DNA of 17,673 nt, taken from contig USAP01000013.1 of the NCBI GenBank assembly GCA_900552775.1, forward strand, positions 1 through 17,673. The letters run 5' to 3'. A model generated the notes under the pieces. The model did no database searches, was not told where the DNA came from, and saw only the letters and a program-made list of their open reading frames with translations. Source of the DNA: an uncultured Eubacteriales bacterium (lineage in GTDB: Bacteria > Bacillota > Clostridia > UMGS1883 > UMGS1540). The position numbers and the translations under genes were made by a program. This document shows, in pieces, positions 1-7,481 of the stretch; position 1 is the first letter of the stretch; every line of letters begins with the position of its first letter.

Positions 1-112
1 TCCTTGTCCTCCGTAGGTGAGATAGCTGGACGAGACCGAGCAGAAAATTATATTTAAACGCAAGTGTTATTAATAAGGTAGGAATTAATATTCCGAAAAG
101 TTTTTTCAGCAT
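1..112 (-). CDS. N-terminus of unknown membrane-anchored or secreted protein (truncated by contig edge)
   Basis: An open frame of 37 codons starts at an ATG (110-112) and runs off the left edge. Its start overlaps the TGA stop of the Nudix gene by one base (TGATG), a typical translational-coupling arrangement, so it is probably the second gene of that operon. The N-terminus has two lysines (MLKK) followed by a hydrophobic stretch of about 16 residues (LFGILIPTLLITLAF). That fits a signal peptide or first membrane helix. The last dozen codons near the edge use CTA, CGG and AGG, which neighbouring genes rarely use, so the outermost ~40 bases could be low-quality or chimeric. No family can be named from this fragment. 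The coupling and hydrophobic start are seen directly; the rest is inference. Confidence 0.45.
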   Translation of the reverse strand, partial: MLKKLFGILIPTLLITLAFKYNFLLGLVQLSHLRRTR

Positions 113-537
113 CACATATTCCCTTCCGCTTTTTCGTACGCCGAGAGTGCGCCCGAAAGTATTTTTTTGTCATTGTCAAATGTCACAAGATTCAGAGCGT
201 CAGCCGCCGGCACCCACAAAGCTTCGGAGATTTCCTCAACCTGTCTGTGCAGTTCTCCGCCCGAAGGTGTTGCGAGAAAAAATATAACATCTTTCATCAC
301 GCCTTTTTTCGGGCTGTAGCGCGTAGAGCCGCGGAAATCGCCTATAAATTCCACCGAAAGACCCGTTTCTTCAAGTATTTCGCGGTGCGCGGTCATATGC
401 TCCGTTTCGTCTTTTTCCACATGCCCTTTCGGGAAAGAGTAGTGCATTCCGTTATTCATTTTTACAAGCAAAACCTCTGTTTTGCCGTCTTTGCCGCGGC
501 GCAGAATAACCGCTCCGCAGGATTTTTCCAAAGTCAA
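112..537 (-). CDS. Nudix hydrolase (Ap4A/MutT-like)
   Basis: A small cytoplasmic Mg2+-dependent pyrophosphohydrolase of the Nudix superfamily, about 141 aa, the usual length for a single-domain member. The complete Nudix box GX5EX7REUXEEXGU is at residues 38-60 (G-HVEKD-E ... REILEETGL). The opening EKSCGAV is typical of the bacterial bis(5'-nucleosyl)-tetraphosphatase group, so a house-cleaning or dinucleoside-polyphosphate substrate is likely but unproven. An upstream GTG (544-546) is in frame, but it lies inside the Shine-Dalgarno sequence AGAGGTGAT. The TTG at 535-537 sits at the right spacing after it and gives the N-terminus expected for the family, so I chose TTG. It has its own promoter (558-586), divergent from rluB, and its stop overlaps the next gene's start. 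Confidence 0.9.
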   Translation of the reverse strand: MTLEKSCGAVILRRGKDGKTEVLLVKMNNGMHYSFPKGHVEKDETEHMTAHREILEETGLSVEFIGDFRGSTRYSPKKGVMKDVIFFLATPSGGELHRQVEEISEALWVPAADALNLVTFDNDKKILSGALSAYEKAEGNM

Positions 538-557
538 CCTTATCACCTCTTTTATTT

Positions 558-586
558 ATTTTATCATAAATACATTTTTTAGTCAA
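558..586 (-). promoter_or_regulatory. Promoter of the Nudix gene
   Basis: On the minus strand the -35 TTGACT (581-586) and -10 TAAAAT (558-563) are separated by exactly 17 bp. The -10 is preceded by TGA, giving an extended -10. Transcription should start near 551, about 14 bases before the TTG start codon, so the leader is very short. Confidence 0.7.
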
Positions 587-652
587 TCTATACATAGTTT
601 ATTTTACAAAATGTTTTAAAATTCGAGTATTTTGCCGCGCTTTATCTTTTAC

Positions 653-681
653 TTGACTTTTTACATATTATATGTTAAAAT
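653..681 (+). promoter_or_regulatory. Promoter of rluB operon
   Basis: -35 TTGACT (653-658), 17-bp spacer, -10 TAAAAT (676-681) with an extended TGT immediately upstream. The start is predicted near 688, about 22 bases before the rluB ATG. It is divergent from the Nudix promoter, with about 65 bp between the two -35 boxes. Confidence 0.7.
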
Positions 682-709
682 GTACCGGAATAAATTCAGG
701 GAGACTGCA

Positions 710-1405
710 ATGAGAATAAACAAATATATTGCATCGTGCGGCATATGTTCGCGCCGCCGTGCCGATGAGCTTGTAAAAAGCGGCGCCGTAACGGTAAACG
801 GAGTTATTGTTACGGATTTTGCCGATATTGCGGAAAACGACACCGTGACCGTAAACGGCGAAATAATCGGACTTCAGAAAACAAAATATTACATTGCCTT
901 AAACAAACCCGAGGGGTATATAACCTCTGTCGGAGACGACAGGGGCAGACCTGCCGTGACGGATCTTGTTTCGGATTTAGACGCGCGCATTTTCCCCGTA
1001 GGCAGACTTGACTTTAACACAAGCGGACTGCTTCTTATGACAAACGACGGCGATTTTGCAAACCGCGTAACGCATCCGCGCAGAAACGTATACAAAACGT
1101 ACATAGCTCACATAAAAGGCTTTCCGGACTATAAGGCGCTTAACATTCTGCGCCGCGGCGTACTTCTTGACGACGGGAAAACGCTCCCGGCAAAAGCCGA
1201 GGTTATAAAGGCATACCCCGGAGGGTGCGATGTGAAAATTTCAATACACGAAGGCAGAAACAGGCAGATAAGAAGAATGTTTTCCGCACTCGGGTTTGAA
1301 GTTTTGTCGCTTTGCCGCACGGAAGTCGGCAACGTGATGCTCGGAAATATTCCGCTCGGAAGGTGGAGACATCTCACAAGCGGCGAAATATCATTTTTTG
1401 CGTAA
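710..1405 (+). CDS. rluB: 23S rRNA pseudouridine synthase, RluB/RsuA family
   Basis: A pseudouridine synthase that isomerises a specific uridine in ribosomal RNA; by family, most likely the helix-80/90 region target of RluB/YpuL-type enzymes in 23S rRNA. The protein has 231 aa. An S4 RNA-binding domain is at residues 2-50 (MRINKYIASCGICSRR, then AVTVNG). The RluB/E/F/RsuA catalytic domain follows, with the signature GRLDFNTSGLLLMTNDG near 98-114; D101 is the catalytic aspartate. The C-terminal EGRNRQIRRMF motif is intact. The start at 710 is chosen because AGGGAG lies 7 bases upstream and the S4 domain begins there; an ATG 78 bp further up lies before the promoter's start site. The SGNH hydrolase gene follows by 25 bp, probably cotranscribed. 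RluB versus RsuA/RluF specificity cannot be settled from sequence alone. Confidence 0.9.
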   Translation: MRINKYIASCGICSRRRADELVKSGAVTVNGVIVTDFADIAENDTVTVNGEIIGLQKTKYYIALNKPEGYITSVGDDRGRPAVTDLVSDLDARIFPVGRLDFNTSGLLLMTNDGDFANRVTHPRRNVYKTYIAHIKGFPDYKALNILRRGVLLDDGKTLPAKAEVIKAYPGGCDVKISIHEGRNRQIRRMFSALGFEVLSLCRTEVGNVMLGNIPLGRWRHLTSGEISFFA

Positions 1406-1430
1406 AACGCAGTGAAAGGAACTGAAAAGA

Positions 1431-2231
1431 ATGAAAGATATAGATGTATTTTATGCTCCGGCAGATGAAAAACCGCTCGACAATATGGTTGCCGACGGCG
1501 GCTTCTGCGGAATTTTCAGAACAATAGCCTGTATAGGAGACAGCCTTTCCTCGGGCGAATTTGAATCCCGGAAGGCAGACGGCACAAAGGGATATCACGA
1601 CTGCTTCGATTATTCATGGGGGCAGTACATGGCACGCATGGCAGGCTGCAAGGTCTATAATTTTTCCAGAGGCGGAATGACGGCGGAGGAATATGTTGAA
1701 AACTTTGCCGACAATAATAACTTGTGGTCAACCGATAAACTCGCGCAGGCTTATATAATAGCGCTCGGCGTAAACGATATATTCGGCCGACATTCTGAGC
1801 TCGGCTCCGTCTCCGACATAGACACGGAAAATTATGAAAACAACGCAAAAACATTTGCCGGATATTACGGAAAAATCATTTCAAAATATAAAAAAATCCA
1901 TCCGAGAGCAAAATTCTTTATTGTCGCCCCTCCCAGATGCGATGATCCCGAGCGCAACCTCGACGGAGATAAAATCTGCGCTCTGCTCTACAAAATCGCG
2001 GGGCTTTTTGACAATGTGTATGTTATCGATCTTTGCAAATTCGGCCCCGTGTATGATGAGGACTTTGAAAAAAAATATTACCTCGGTGGGCATATGAATC
2101 CCATGGGATATCTGCTCACCGCAAGAATAATGTGCTCGTACATAGATTATATTATAAGGCACAATATGGAAGATTTCAGAAAGGTCGGCTTTATAGGCAC
2201 CTCGTACGACTGTGAAGAAACGGAAATATAA
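1431..2231 (+). CDS. SGNH/GDSL-family hydrolase
   Basis: A 266-aa SGNH-hydrolase-fold esterase/acyl hydrolase with no signal peptide, so probably cytoplasmic. The four family blocks are visible: block I IGDSLSSGE with nucleophile S38, block II glycine in FSRGG (81-82), block III GVND with N115, and block V YLGGHMNPMGY with H221. The aspartate that often sits three residues before that histidine is not present; a glycine-rich LGGH takes its place, as in some GDSL-lipase relatives. The substrate cannot be predicted; carbohydrate or lipid deacylation is the usual range. AAGGAA precedes the ATG by about 10 bases. It follows rluB by 25 bp on the same strand and ends before a large hairpin that probably terminates the transcript. 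Confidence 0.85.
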   Translation: MKDIDVFYAPADEKPLDNMVADGGFCGIFRTIACIGDSLSSGEFESRKADGTKGYHDCFDYSWGQYMARMAGCKVYNFSRGGMTAEEYVENFADNNNLWSTDKLAQAYIIALGVNDIFGRHSELGSVSDIDTENYENNAKTFAGYYGKIISKYKKIHPRAKFFIVAPPRCDDPERNLDGDKICALLYKIAGLFDNVYVIDLCKFGPVYDEDFEKKYYLGGHMNPMGYLLTARIMCSYIDYIIRHNMEDFRKVGFIGTSYDCEETEI

Positions 2232-2281
2232 GCGGGATAAATAAAAGGGATATTAAATCTCCGGAACGCAAGAAAAGACAT

Positions 2282-2361
2282 AGGGTGCATAAAAGCCGCA
2301 ACACTTACCGGGCTGTGGCTAAAGCCGCAACACTTATCGGGTTGCGGCTTTTATGCACCCT
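2282..2361. terminator. Large hairpin between convergent genes, with internal tandem repeat
   Basis: A perfect 21-bp inverted repeat (2282-2302 with 2341-2361) encloses a 38-base loop. It lies between the plus-strand SGNH gene (stop 2231) and the minus-strand acyltransferase gene (stop 2388), where a shared bidirectional terminator is expected. The flanking T tracts are weak (TCTTATTATT on plus, TGTCTTTTCTT on minus), so termination is likely but not certain. Inside are two tandem 29-base units (2292-2320 and 2321-2349) with 3 differences. The second unit folds as its own 9-bp stem (AGCCGCAAC/GTTGCGGCT), nested in the larger one. Confidence 0.6.
2292..2349. repeat. Two tandem 29-bp units inside the hairpin
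   Basis: Units 2292-2320 and 2321-2349 are identical at 26 of 29 positions and each starts AAAGCCGCAACACTTA. The differences are transitions (C/T, C/T, T/C). Each unit is itself an imperfect or perfect stem-loop, so the array can fold either as two small hairpins or as one long one. Confidence 0.75.
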
Positions 2362-2387
2362 CTTATTATTGCAAATCGGGGCAGCGC

Positions 2388-3563
2388 CTACGGCAGAAAG
2401 ACTCCGCCCTTGGCATAAAAATGCCCGCCTTCGCAAAGATATTTTTTAACGGCGCGCTGCATTGATGTATTCTCGGGAAGTGCGGAAAACGGCGGCTTTT
2501 TCTTTGTGTGAAAAAGAAACTGCAAAACGCCGTCCTCCTCCGACAGCGTCGGGAACGCGGTGAATTTATCGGCAAACCTTGTAATATTTGTGTCTCCGCC
2601 CATAATAAGTTTCAGCCTTTTTTCAAGCATCCACGAAAAGCAGCAAAAGGCTTTAAAGCCGAATTCGGGATAACAGCTTGCAAAAATCTCCCGCGCTCTT
2701 TTATATGCTTCTTCACAAAGCTCAACCGTCAAAGGGTCTTCGGCGGGAATATGTACGCTGAGTATTTTATCGCCGCGGCGAAGCACCTCGCGGGCGCCCT
2801 CAAGGGTTATTCTGTGAGGCTCGATTTCCCCGTATTCATTTGCGGCATAGCCAGAAACAGCGCCGTTTTCTTCGGTTATTTCGGCAAAATACTTGCCTTC
2901 CTCATCCGTCTGCCCGGCAGAGCCCCAAACCATCCCGCTTTTATGCATATACTCGCCGTCTGCCAGAACTTTGAGTTCTCCGCCGCAGTCATACACGCGC
3001 ATATGCTGAGAAAATTTTGACATTTCAAAATTAAGCCTGCCGATTCTTATGATATCGCCGTTTAAATAATGCATAAACCACGAAGAGTAAATCCTCACGC
3101 CGCTTCTGCCGAACATGTCAAAATAGTCGTTCATTTCATCTCCGAAGCAGCTCATCGTGCTTCGGATCACGTCCTCGGGAAGCTTGCGTTTTTCAAGATT
3201 TTCCGCCATTTCGTCCGCAAACAGCAGGAAGGAAAAAAGCGGGAGATGATCCGTTTCGGCACACTCTCTGTCGGGCAAAGTCATGGAGCAAAGCTCATGT
3301 CTTTCCTCCAAGATGCAGCCGAATATATAAACAAACAGCAGCAGATCTTCATCTTCCGATATAATCTTTGCCGCATTCTGCACATCGTCAAACCATTTGC
3401 CGAACATTCCGAATCTTTTTTGAAGAGAAGCAATCTTTCCTGAGTCAACCGCGGATTTTCCGCATTTTTTGTAAAGCTTTTCACCCTTCTTATAAAATCC
3501 GAAAAAAGATTCGGGCGGATTAATTCCGAGTCTTTCGCAATATTTAATATATGAAGTATTCAC
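2388..3563 (-). CDS. Acyltransferase domain-containing protein (GNAT-like, two-domain family)
   Basis: A 391-aa cytoplasmic protein. Its pattern resembles the Firmicute family annotated as an acyltransferase with an N-terminal helical domain and a C-terminal GNAT-like domain. Recognisable features are the central RIYSSWFMHYLNGDIIRIGR segment (GD-IRIGRL is the family's hallmark), the VHIPAEDPLT segment, and the late CFSWML...SNI-like (TNITRF) region that corresponds to the acyl-CoA-binding half. The start is the GTG at 3561-3563, with AGGAGG seven bases upstream; the next ATG is internal. It is a single-gene unit, convergent with the SGNH hydrolase and downstream of the tRNA-Gln terminator. 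No clear promoter was found in 3564-3669. The acceptor substrate is unknown, and the family call rests on remembered motifs. Confidence 0.65.
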   Translation of the reverse strand: MNTSYIKYCERLGINPPESFFGFYKKGEKLYKKCGKSAVDSGKIASLQKRFGMFGKWFDDVQNAAKIISEDEDLLLFVYIFGCILEERHELCSMTLPDRECAETDHLPLFSFLLFADEMAENLEKRKLPEDVIRSTMSCFGDEMNDYFDMFGRSGVRIYSSWFMHYLNGDIIRIGRLNFEMSKFSQHMRVYDCGGELKVLADGEYMHKSGMVWGSAGQTDEEGKYFAEITEENGAVSGYAANEYGEIEPHRITLEGAREVLRRGDKILSVHIPAEDPLTVELCEEAYKRAREIFASCYPEFGFKAFCCFSWMLEKRLKLIMGGDTNITRFADKFTAFPTLSEEDGVLQFLFHTKKKPPFSALPENTSMQRAVKKYLCEGGHFYAKGGVFLP

Positions 3564-3622
3564 AGGGCAACCTCCTTTTATTTCTTTATTTATATATCGT
3601 TATCAAAATCCGTATACACGGC

Positions 3623-3648
3623 CGGTTTCGCACACCGAGCGGAAACCG
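3623..3648 (-). other. Small inverted repeat in the leader of the acyltransferase gene
   Basis: CGGTTTC (3623-3629) pairs with GAAACCG (3642-3648) around a 12-base loop. A second short GCCG/CGGC stem is at 3648-3660. It lies between the tRNA-Gln terminator and the acyltransferase start. No T tract follows, so it is not an obvious terminator; its role is unknown. Confidence 0.3.
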
Positions 3649-3669
3649 CCGCAAAACGGCTTAATTTAC

Positions 3670-3704
3670 AAAAAAAAAGCGCTTGCAAGGGACAAGCGCT
3701 TTTT
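3670..3704 (-). terminator. Intrinsic terminator of tRNA-Gln
   Basis: On the minus strand, directly after the encoded CCA, AAAAAGCGCTTG pairs with CAAGCGCTTTTT around a short loop, and the run continues to about nine T residues. This is a strong Rho-independent terminator that starts at the tRNA 3' end. Confidence 0.9.
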
Positions 3705-3777
3705 GGCTGCGGAACTAGGATTCGAACCCAGACAAAGTGAGTCAGAGTCACTCGTGCTACCTTTACACAATTCCGCA
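3704..3777 (-). tRNA. tRNA-Gln (anticodon CUG), CCA encoded
   Basis: A 74-nt cloverleaf. The acceptor stem TGCGGAA/TTCCGCA is 7 bp and begins with a U1-A72 pair, a known glutamine identity feature. The D arm is GTGT...GCAC. The anticodon stem AGTGA/TCACT holds loop CTCTGAC with U33 and anticodon CTG at 34-36, reading CAG codons. The T arm is CTGGG-TTCGAAT-CCTAG with one G-U pair. The discriminator is G73, as usual for tRNA-Gln, followed by an encoded CCA. It is a solitary tRNA gene with its own consensus promoter (3791-3819) and terminator (3670-3704). Confidence 0.96.
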
Positions 3778-3790
3778 ACGAACATGTTAT

Positions 3791-3819
3791 ATTATACATT
3801 GCTTTTACTGCTTTGTCAA
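3791..3819 (-). promoter_or_regulatory. Consensus promoter of tRNA-Gln
   Basis: A perfect -35 TTGACA (3814-3819) and a perfect -10 TATAAT (3791-3796) are separated by 17 bp. The start site is predicted near 3784, seven bases before the mature tRNA 5' end. A full-consensus promoter fits a stable RNA gene. Confidence 0.92.
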
Positions 3820-3872
3820 GAGTTTTTTAACATATTTGCAAAAAAATTATATTGTAAAATTCGGCGCGGCTA

Positions 3873-3901
3873 TTTACATTTTGTTTTTTTTGTGATAAAA
3901 T
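3873..3901 (+). promoter_or_regulatory. Promoter of the aminotransferase-tagO-galK-minD group
   Basis: -35 TTTACA (3873-3878), 17-bp spacer, -10 TAAAAT (3896-3901) with an extended TGA before it. The start is predicted near 3908, giving a leader of about 47 bases to the ATG at 3955. Confidence 0.7.
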
Positions 3902-3954
3902 TGGAAATATAAAATATAAAGAGACGGGCGAAATGCTCAAAAGGAATGATACGA

Positions 3955-5130
3955 ATGATTTTTTCAAACAGAACGGCAGGTCTTCAGGGATCTGCCATAC
4001 GCGAAATGTTTAAGCTTCTCGGCGACCCCGAGATTATTTCGTTTTCCGGCGGCGCTCCGGCGCCATCGCTTTTCCCGGGTGAACAGCTTGCGGAGATTTC
4101 CGCAAAAATATTAAGAGACAATCCGTCCGTGGCGCTTCAGTATGGTGTGACTGAAGGCTATGCCCCCCTGCGCGAGCAGATAAAAGCACGCATGGAAAAA
4201 TTTGGAAACATAAAAGACGGTGACGGGGTTTTGGTAACCTCGGGCGGTCAGCAGGCGCTTGACCTCTGCTTTAAAACACTTATAAACGAGGGGGATAACG
4301 TTGCGGTTGAAAAGCCGAGCTTTATAGGCGGACTCAACTCTCTGCGTTCCTACGGCGCAAAGCTGCACGGCGTACCGGTGAAATCCTCAGGAATCGATAC
4401 GGACGCTTTGGAGGAGCTTTTAAAGCACATGAAAATCAAGCTTTTATACACCATAACAACGTTTCAGAATCCTTCGGGCATTACGATGGATCTTAAAACA
4501 AGAAAAAAGATTCTGGAGCTTGCGGAAAAATACGATTTTTATATTCTTGAAGACAATCCGTACGGCGAACTCCGCTTTAAAGGAGAGAATCTGCCCACTG
4601 TCAAATCTCTCGACACCGAAGGCAGAGTTATCTATGCAGGCTCATTTTCAAAGGTTCTTTCCGCCGGAATGCGTATAGGATGGGCAGTTGCGCGGAAAGA
4701 TATTTTTGAGAAGATGGTTATATGCAAACAGGTTTCGGATGTTCATACGCCAATGCTCACGCAGATGATGGCTGCAAAATTCTTTGAAGAATATTCGCTT
4801 GACGAGCATATTGAAAAATCCAGAAAATTTTACGGCAAAAAATGCGCGCTGATGCTTGACGCTATGGACAGATATTTCCCCGATTACTGTACATACACAA
4901 GACCCGAGGGCGGAATATTCCTCTGGTGCACGCTGCCGAAACGTTTCGATACGAAAAAGCTTCTTGAAGTTTCAATCAAAAACAAAGTTGCGTTTGTTCC
5001 GGGCTTTACGGCGGAAGTTGACATGGACGCACCCTCAAGCGAATTCAGGCTCAACTATTCTCTGCCTACGGACGAGCAGATAGAACGCGGAATAAAACTT
5101 CTTGCGGACGTTATAAAAAATTACAACTAA
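3955..5130 (+). CDS. PLP-dependent aminotransferase, class I/II (2-aminoadipate/aromatic aminotransferase-like)
   Basis: A 391-aa fold-type I aminotransferase. The PLP lysine is K233 in the GSFSKVLSAGMRIGW block. N172 (QNPSG) and D200 (LEDNPYG) contact the cofactor, and the late EFRLNYS segment holds the arginine expected to bind the substrate carboxylate. It lacks the GntR DNA-binding domain of MocR regulators. The family covers LysN/2-aminoadipate and aromatic or branched-chain aminotransferases, so the substrate is open. An ATG at 3946 overlaps the AAGGA ribosome binding site, so I chose the ATG at 3955 (nine-base spacing). tagO follows by 12 bp. This enzyme could supply the transamination step for aryl-pyruvates made by the T-box operon, but it is on the other strand under its own promoter. 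Confidence 0.88.
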   Translation: MIFSNRTAGLQGSAIREMFKLLGDPEIISFSGGAPAPSLFPGEQLAEISAKILRDNPSVALQYGVTEGYAPLREQIKARMEKFGNIKDGDGVLVTSGGQQALDLCFKTLINEGDNVAVEKPSFIGGLNSLRSYGAKLHGVPVKSSGIDTDALEELLKHMKIKLLYTITTFQNPSGITMDLKTRKKILELAEKYDFYILEDNPYGELRFKGENLPTVKSLDTEGRVIYAGSFSKVLSAGMRIGWAVARKDIFEKMVICKQVSDVHTPMLTQMMAAKFFEEYSLDEHIEKSRKFYGKKCALMLDAMDRYFPDYCTYTRPEGGIFLWCTLPKRFDTKKLLEVSIKNKVAFVPGFTAEVDMDAPSSEFRLNYSLPTDEQIERGIKLLADVIKNYN

Positions 5131-5142
5131 GAGAAAGGCGAG

Positions 5143-6240
5143 GTGAAAAACTTGTCGTTACCGCTTATAATTTCATTTGTCATTGCATTTGCCGTGGCAT
5201 ATATTTCAACACCGTTTGTAAAACATCTTGCAAAGCGCGTCGGTGCAATCGACGTGCCGAAGGACGCACGCCGCGTTCACAAAAAACCCACGCCGCTTCT
5301 CGGCGGACTTGCAATTTTTTACGGATTTGCCGTGAGCGTTTTATGCCTGTGCGACATGGATATGAGCGTGCGCGGAATGATGTTCGGTTCGCTTGTTATA
5401 ATAATCACGGGCGTGTTTGACGATATTCACCCCTTGCGCCCCGTAACAAAGCTTTTTTGGCAGATTGTTGCCGCGGTGATAATAGTTTTGCACGGCGTTC
5501 AGATATACAGATTAAGCATGCCCACGTTTATAGCGCCTTCGGGCACGGTGGAACTTGGGATTTTCTCGGTTCCGATTACGATTATATGGATTGTGGGCGT
5601 TACGAACGCGGTAAATCTCATAGACGGGCTGGACGGTCTTGCGGCAGGCGTAAGCTCCATAGCTTCAATGACGCTTTTTTGCATAGCGCTCATAGCAAGC
5701 GAGCAGAATATAGCGCTTATAACTGCGGCACTTGCCGGCGCAAGTTTCGGTTTTCTGCCCTATAACTTTAACCCCGCTAAAATATTTATGGGCGACACGG
5801 GCGCCATGTTTTTGGGTTTTATCCTCGCAACGCTTTCGATTATGGGCGTTTTCAAAGCATATGCGGTCATAAGTTTTGTGGTGCCGTTTATAGTTTTGGG
5901 ACTGCCGCTTTTTGACACGGGCTTTGCAATTGTGCGCCGCATAGCGCATCACAAACCCATTATGGAGGCGGACAGAGGTCACCTTCACCACAAACTTCTC
6001 GACATGGGACTTTCACAAAAACAGACAGTTTCGGTTTTATATATAATAAGCTCCGTTTTGGGCCTTTCGGCAATTGTGCTTATAGGCGGCGGCGCGGTGC
6101 GCGCTCTCTTTCTGGTGGCAATAATAATTGCTATCGCGGTTGCCGGGTTTATAATATTCGGCGGACTTGCGAAAAAGGAAGAAAAAGAAGAAAACGGGGA
6201 TCCGAAGATTATCAGATATAATGATAAGGAGGACAATTAA
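5143..6240 (+). CDS. tagO: Undecaprenyl-phosphate N-acetylglucosaminyl 1-phosphate transferase (TagO/WecA family)
   Basis: A polytopic membrane enzyme of the MraY/WecA/TagO family. It transfers a HexNAc-1-phosphate from UDP-sugar to undecaprenyl phosphate and so starts wall teichoic acid or cell-surface polysaccharide synthesis. It has 365 aa with about 10-11 membrane helices. The signature sites are present: the Mg2+-binding VFDDIHPLRP (D93-D94), NLIDGLDGLAAG (158-169), MGDTG (216-220) and the cytoplasmic GHLHH histidines (279-283). The last ~25 residues are a charged tail (KKEEKEENG). The start is ambiguous. GTG at 5143 has only AAAGG four bases away, while TTG at 5152 would use GAGGTGA at ideal spacing; the difference is three residues. 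galK begins at the base after its stop. Confidence 0.92.
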   Translation: MKNLSLPLIISFVIAFAVAYISTPFVKHLAKRVGAIDVPKDARRVHKKPTPLLGGLAIFYGFAVSVLCLCDMDMSVRGMMFGSLVIIITGVFDDIHPLRPVTKLFWQIVAAVIIVLHGVQIYRLSMPTFIAPSGTVELGIFSVPITIIWIVGVTNAVNLIDGLDGLAAGVSSIASMTLFCIALIASEQNIALITAALAGASFGFLPYNFNPAKIFMGDTGAMFLGFILATLSIMGVFKAYAVISFVVPFIVLGLPLFDTGFAIVRRIAHHKPIMEADRGHLHHKLLDMGLSQKQTVSVLYIISSVLGLSAIVLIGGGAVRALFLVAIIIAIAVAGFIIFGGLAKKEEKEENGDPKIIRYNDKEDN

Positions 6241-7425
6241 ATGGAAATCAATGCAATTATTAAAGAATTTGAAAAACGGTTCGGCGAAGGCGGAGAAATC
6301 AGAATTTTCAAGTCTCCCGGCAGAGTTAATCTTATAGGCGAGCACACGGACTATAACGGCGGCTGCGTTTTCCCGGCGGCAATATGCCTTGAAACCACCA
6401 TTGCCGCAAGAGTGCGCAAAGACAGAAGAATCCGCATGGCGGCAACGGATCTTGACGTGCTTGTTGACGCGGATCTTGACAAAATAGAAAACTACAAAGA
6501 TTTAAAATGGGGCAACTATCAGCTTGGCATTGCAAGCGAGCTCATGAAAGACGGCTACGATGTGCAGGGCTGTGACATGCTCTTTGACGACACAACTCCC
6601 CATGGCGGCGGACTTTCGTCTTCCGCGGCAATCGAGGTTGCAACGGCTTTGTGCCTTGCCACTTTCGCAAACGAGGCGGCGGGCAAAGACGAAAAAGTCG
6701 ACATGATTAAAATGGCTCTCATAAGCCAGAAAGCGGAACACAACTATATAGGCGTAAGCTGCGGAATTATGGATCAGTTTGCATCTGCAATGGGCAAAAA
6801 AGACCATGCCATTTTCTTAAACTGCGCCGACCTTTCATACAAGCATGTGCCGCTTAATCTTGAAGGCAAAAGCATTGTAATTGCCAACACAAACAAGAAA
6901 AGAAGCCTTATAACATCAAAATACAATGAAAGATGCGAAGAATGTGCCGAGGCGCTGTCGGCATTTAAAACAATATTGCCCAATATAGTGTGCCTTGCCG
7001 ATGTGTCGGTTACAGATTTTGAGGACCATGAGCACATAATAGAAAACGAAACCGTCAGAAAACGCGCAAAGCACGTTATATATGAGTGCGACCGCGTTTT
7101 GAAATCGGTTGAAGCGTTAAACCGCGGCGATATTGAGGAGTTCGGCAGACTTATGAACAGATCGCACGACTCTCTGCGCGATTTGTACGAAGTTACGGGT
7201 CCCGAACTTGACACGCTTGTTTCCGAGGCGCGCAAGATAGACGGCTGCATCGGCTCGCGCATGACGGGTGCCGGCTTCGGCGGCTGCAGCGTAAGTATAG
7301 TTGAAAACGGCGCCGTTGAAGAATTCAAAGAAAAAGTCGGAAAAGCATATACCGAAAAAATAGGCTATGCCCCGTCTTTCTACATCACGGGTGCGGGAGA
7401 CGGCGGAAGAGAAATAAAGCTTTAA
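6241..7425 (+). CDS. galK: Galactokinase
   Basis: Phosphorylates alpha-D-galactose to galactose-1-phosphate with ATP, the first step of the Leloir pathway; cytoplasmic. The protein has 394 aa, full length for the family. The galactokinase signature GRVNLIGEHTDYNGG is at 27-41 and the GHMP ATP-binding loop PHGGGLSSSAA at 120-130. The catalytic aspartate is D178 in CGIMDQFASAMG, and the C-terminal GHMP motif MTGAGFGGCSVS is intact. AAGGAGG lies eight bases before the ATG, inside the end of tagO. The genes abut with no gap, so they are surely cotranscribed. No galT, galE or sugar transporter is in the window, so here galK sits with a surface-polymer gene rather than with a gal operon. Confidence 0.97.
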   Translation: MEINAIIKEFEKRFGEGGEIRIFKSPGRVNLIGEHTDYNGGCVFPAAICLETTIAARVRKDRRIRMAATDLDVLVDADLDKIENYKDLKWGNYQLGIASELMKDGYDVQGCDMLFDDTTPHGGGLSSSAAIEVATALCLATFANEAAGKDEKVDMIKMALISQKAEHNYIGVSCGIMDQFASAMGKKDHAIFLNCADLSYKHVPLNLEGKSIVIANTNKKRSLITSKYNERCEECAEALSAFKTILPNIVCLADVSVTDFEDHEHIIENETVRKRAKHVIYECDRVLKSVEALNRGDIEEFGRLMNRSHDSLRDLYEVTGPELDTLVSEARKIDGCIGSRMTGAGFGGCSVSIVENGAVEEFKEKVGKAYTEKIGYAPSFYITGAGDGGREIKL

Positions 7426-7481
7426 GCTTAACAAAAATTACTTTATGCTACGAAAACCCCTTTTACGGAACGGAGGAACAT

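Noticed and set aside
247..582. A plus-strand frame opposite the Nudix gene
   Set aside because: It overlaps the complete Nudix motif and the Nudix promoter and has no ribosome binding site.
632..709. An N-terminal extension of RluB by 26 residues
   Set aside because: It would begin upstream of the predicted transcription start (about 688) and before the S4 domain; the ATG at 710 has a proper ribosome binding site.
2282..2361. The hairpin repeat as a CRISPR array
   Set aside because: It has only two adjacent 29-bp units with no spacer between them and no cas gene nearby.
7415..7432. Palindromic AAGCTTTAAGCTT at the end of galK as a regulatory site
   Set aside because: Short and AT-rich, it overlaps the stop codon and has no partner site; chance is likely.
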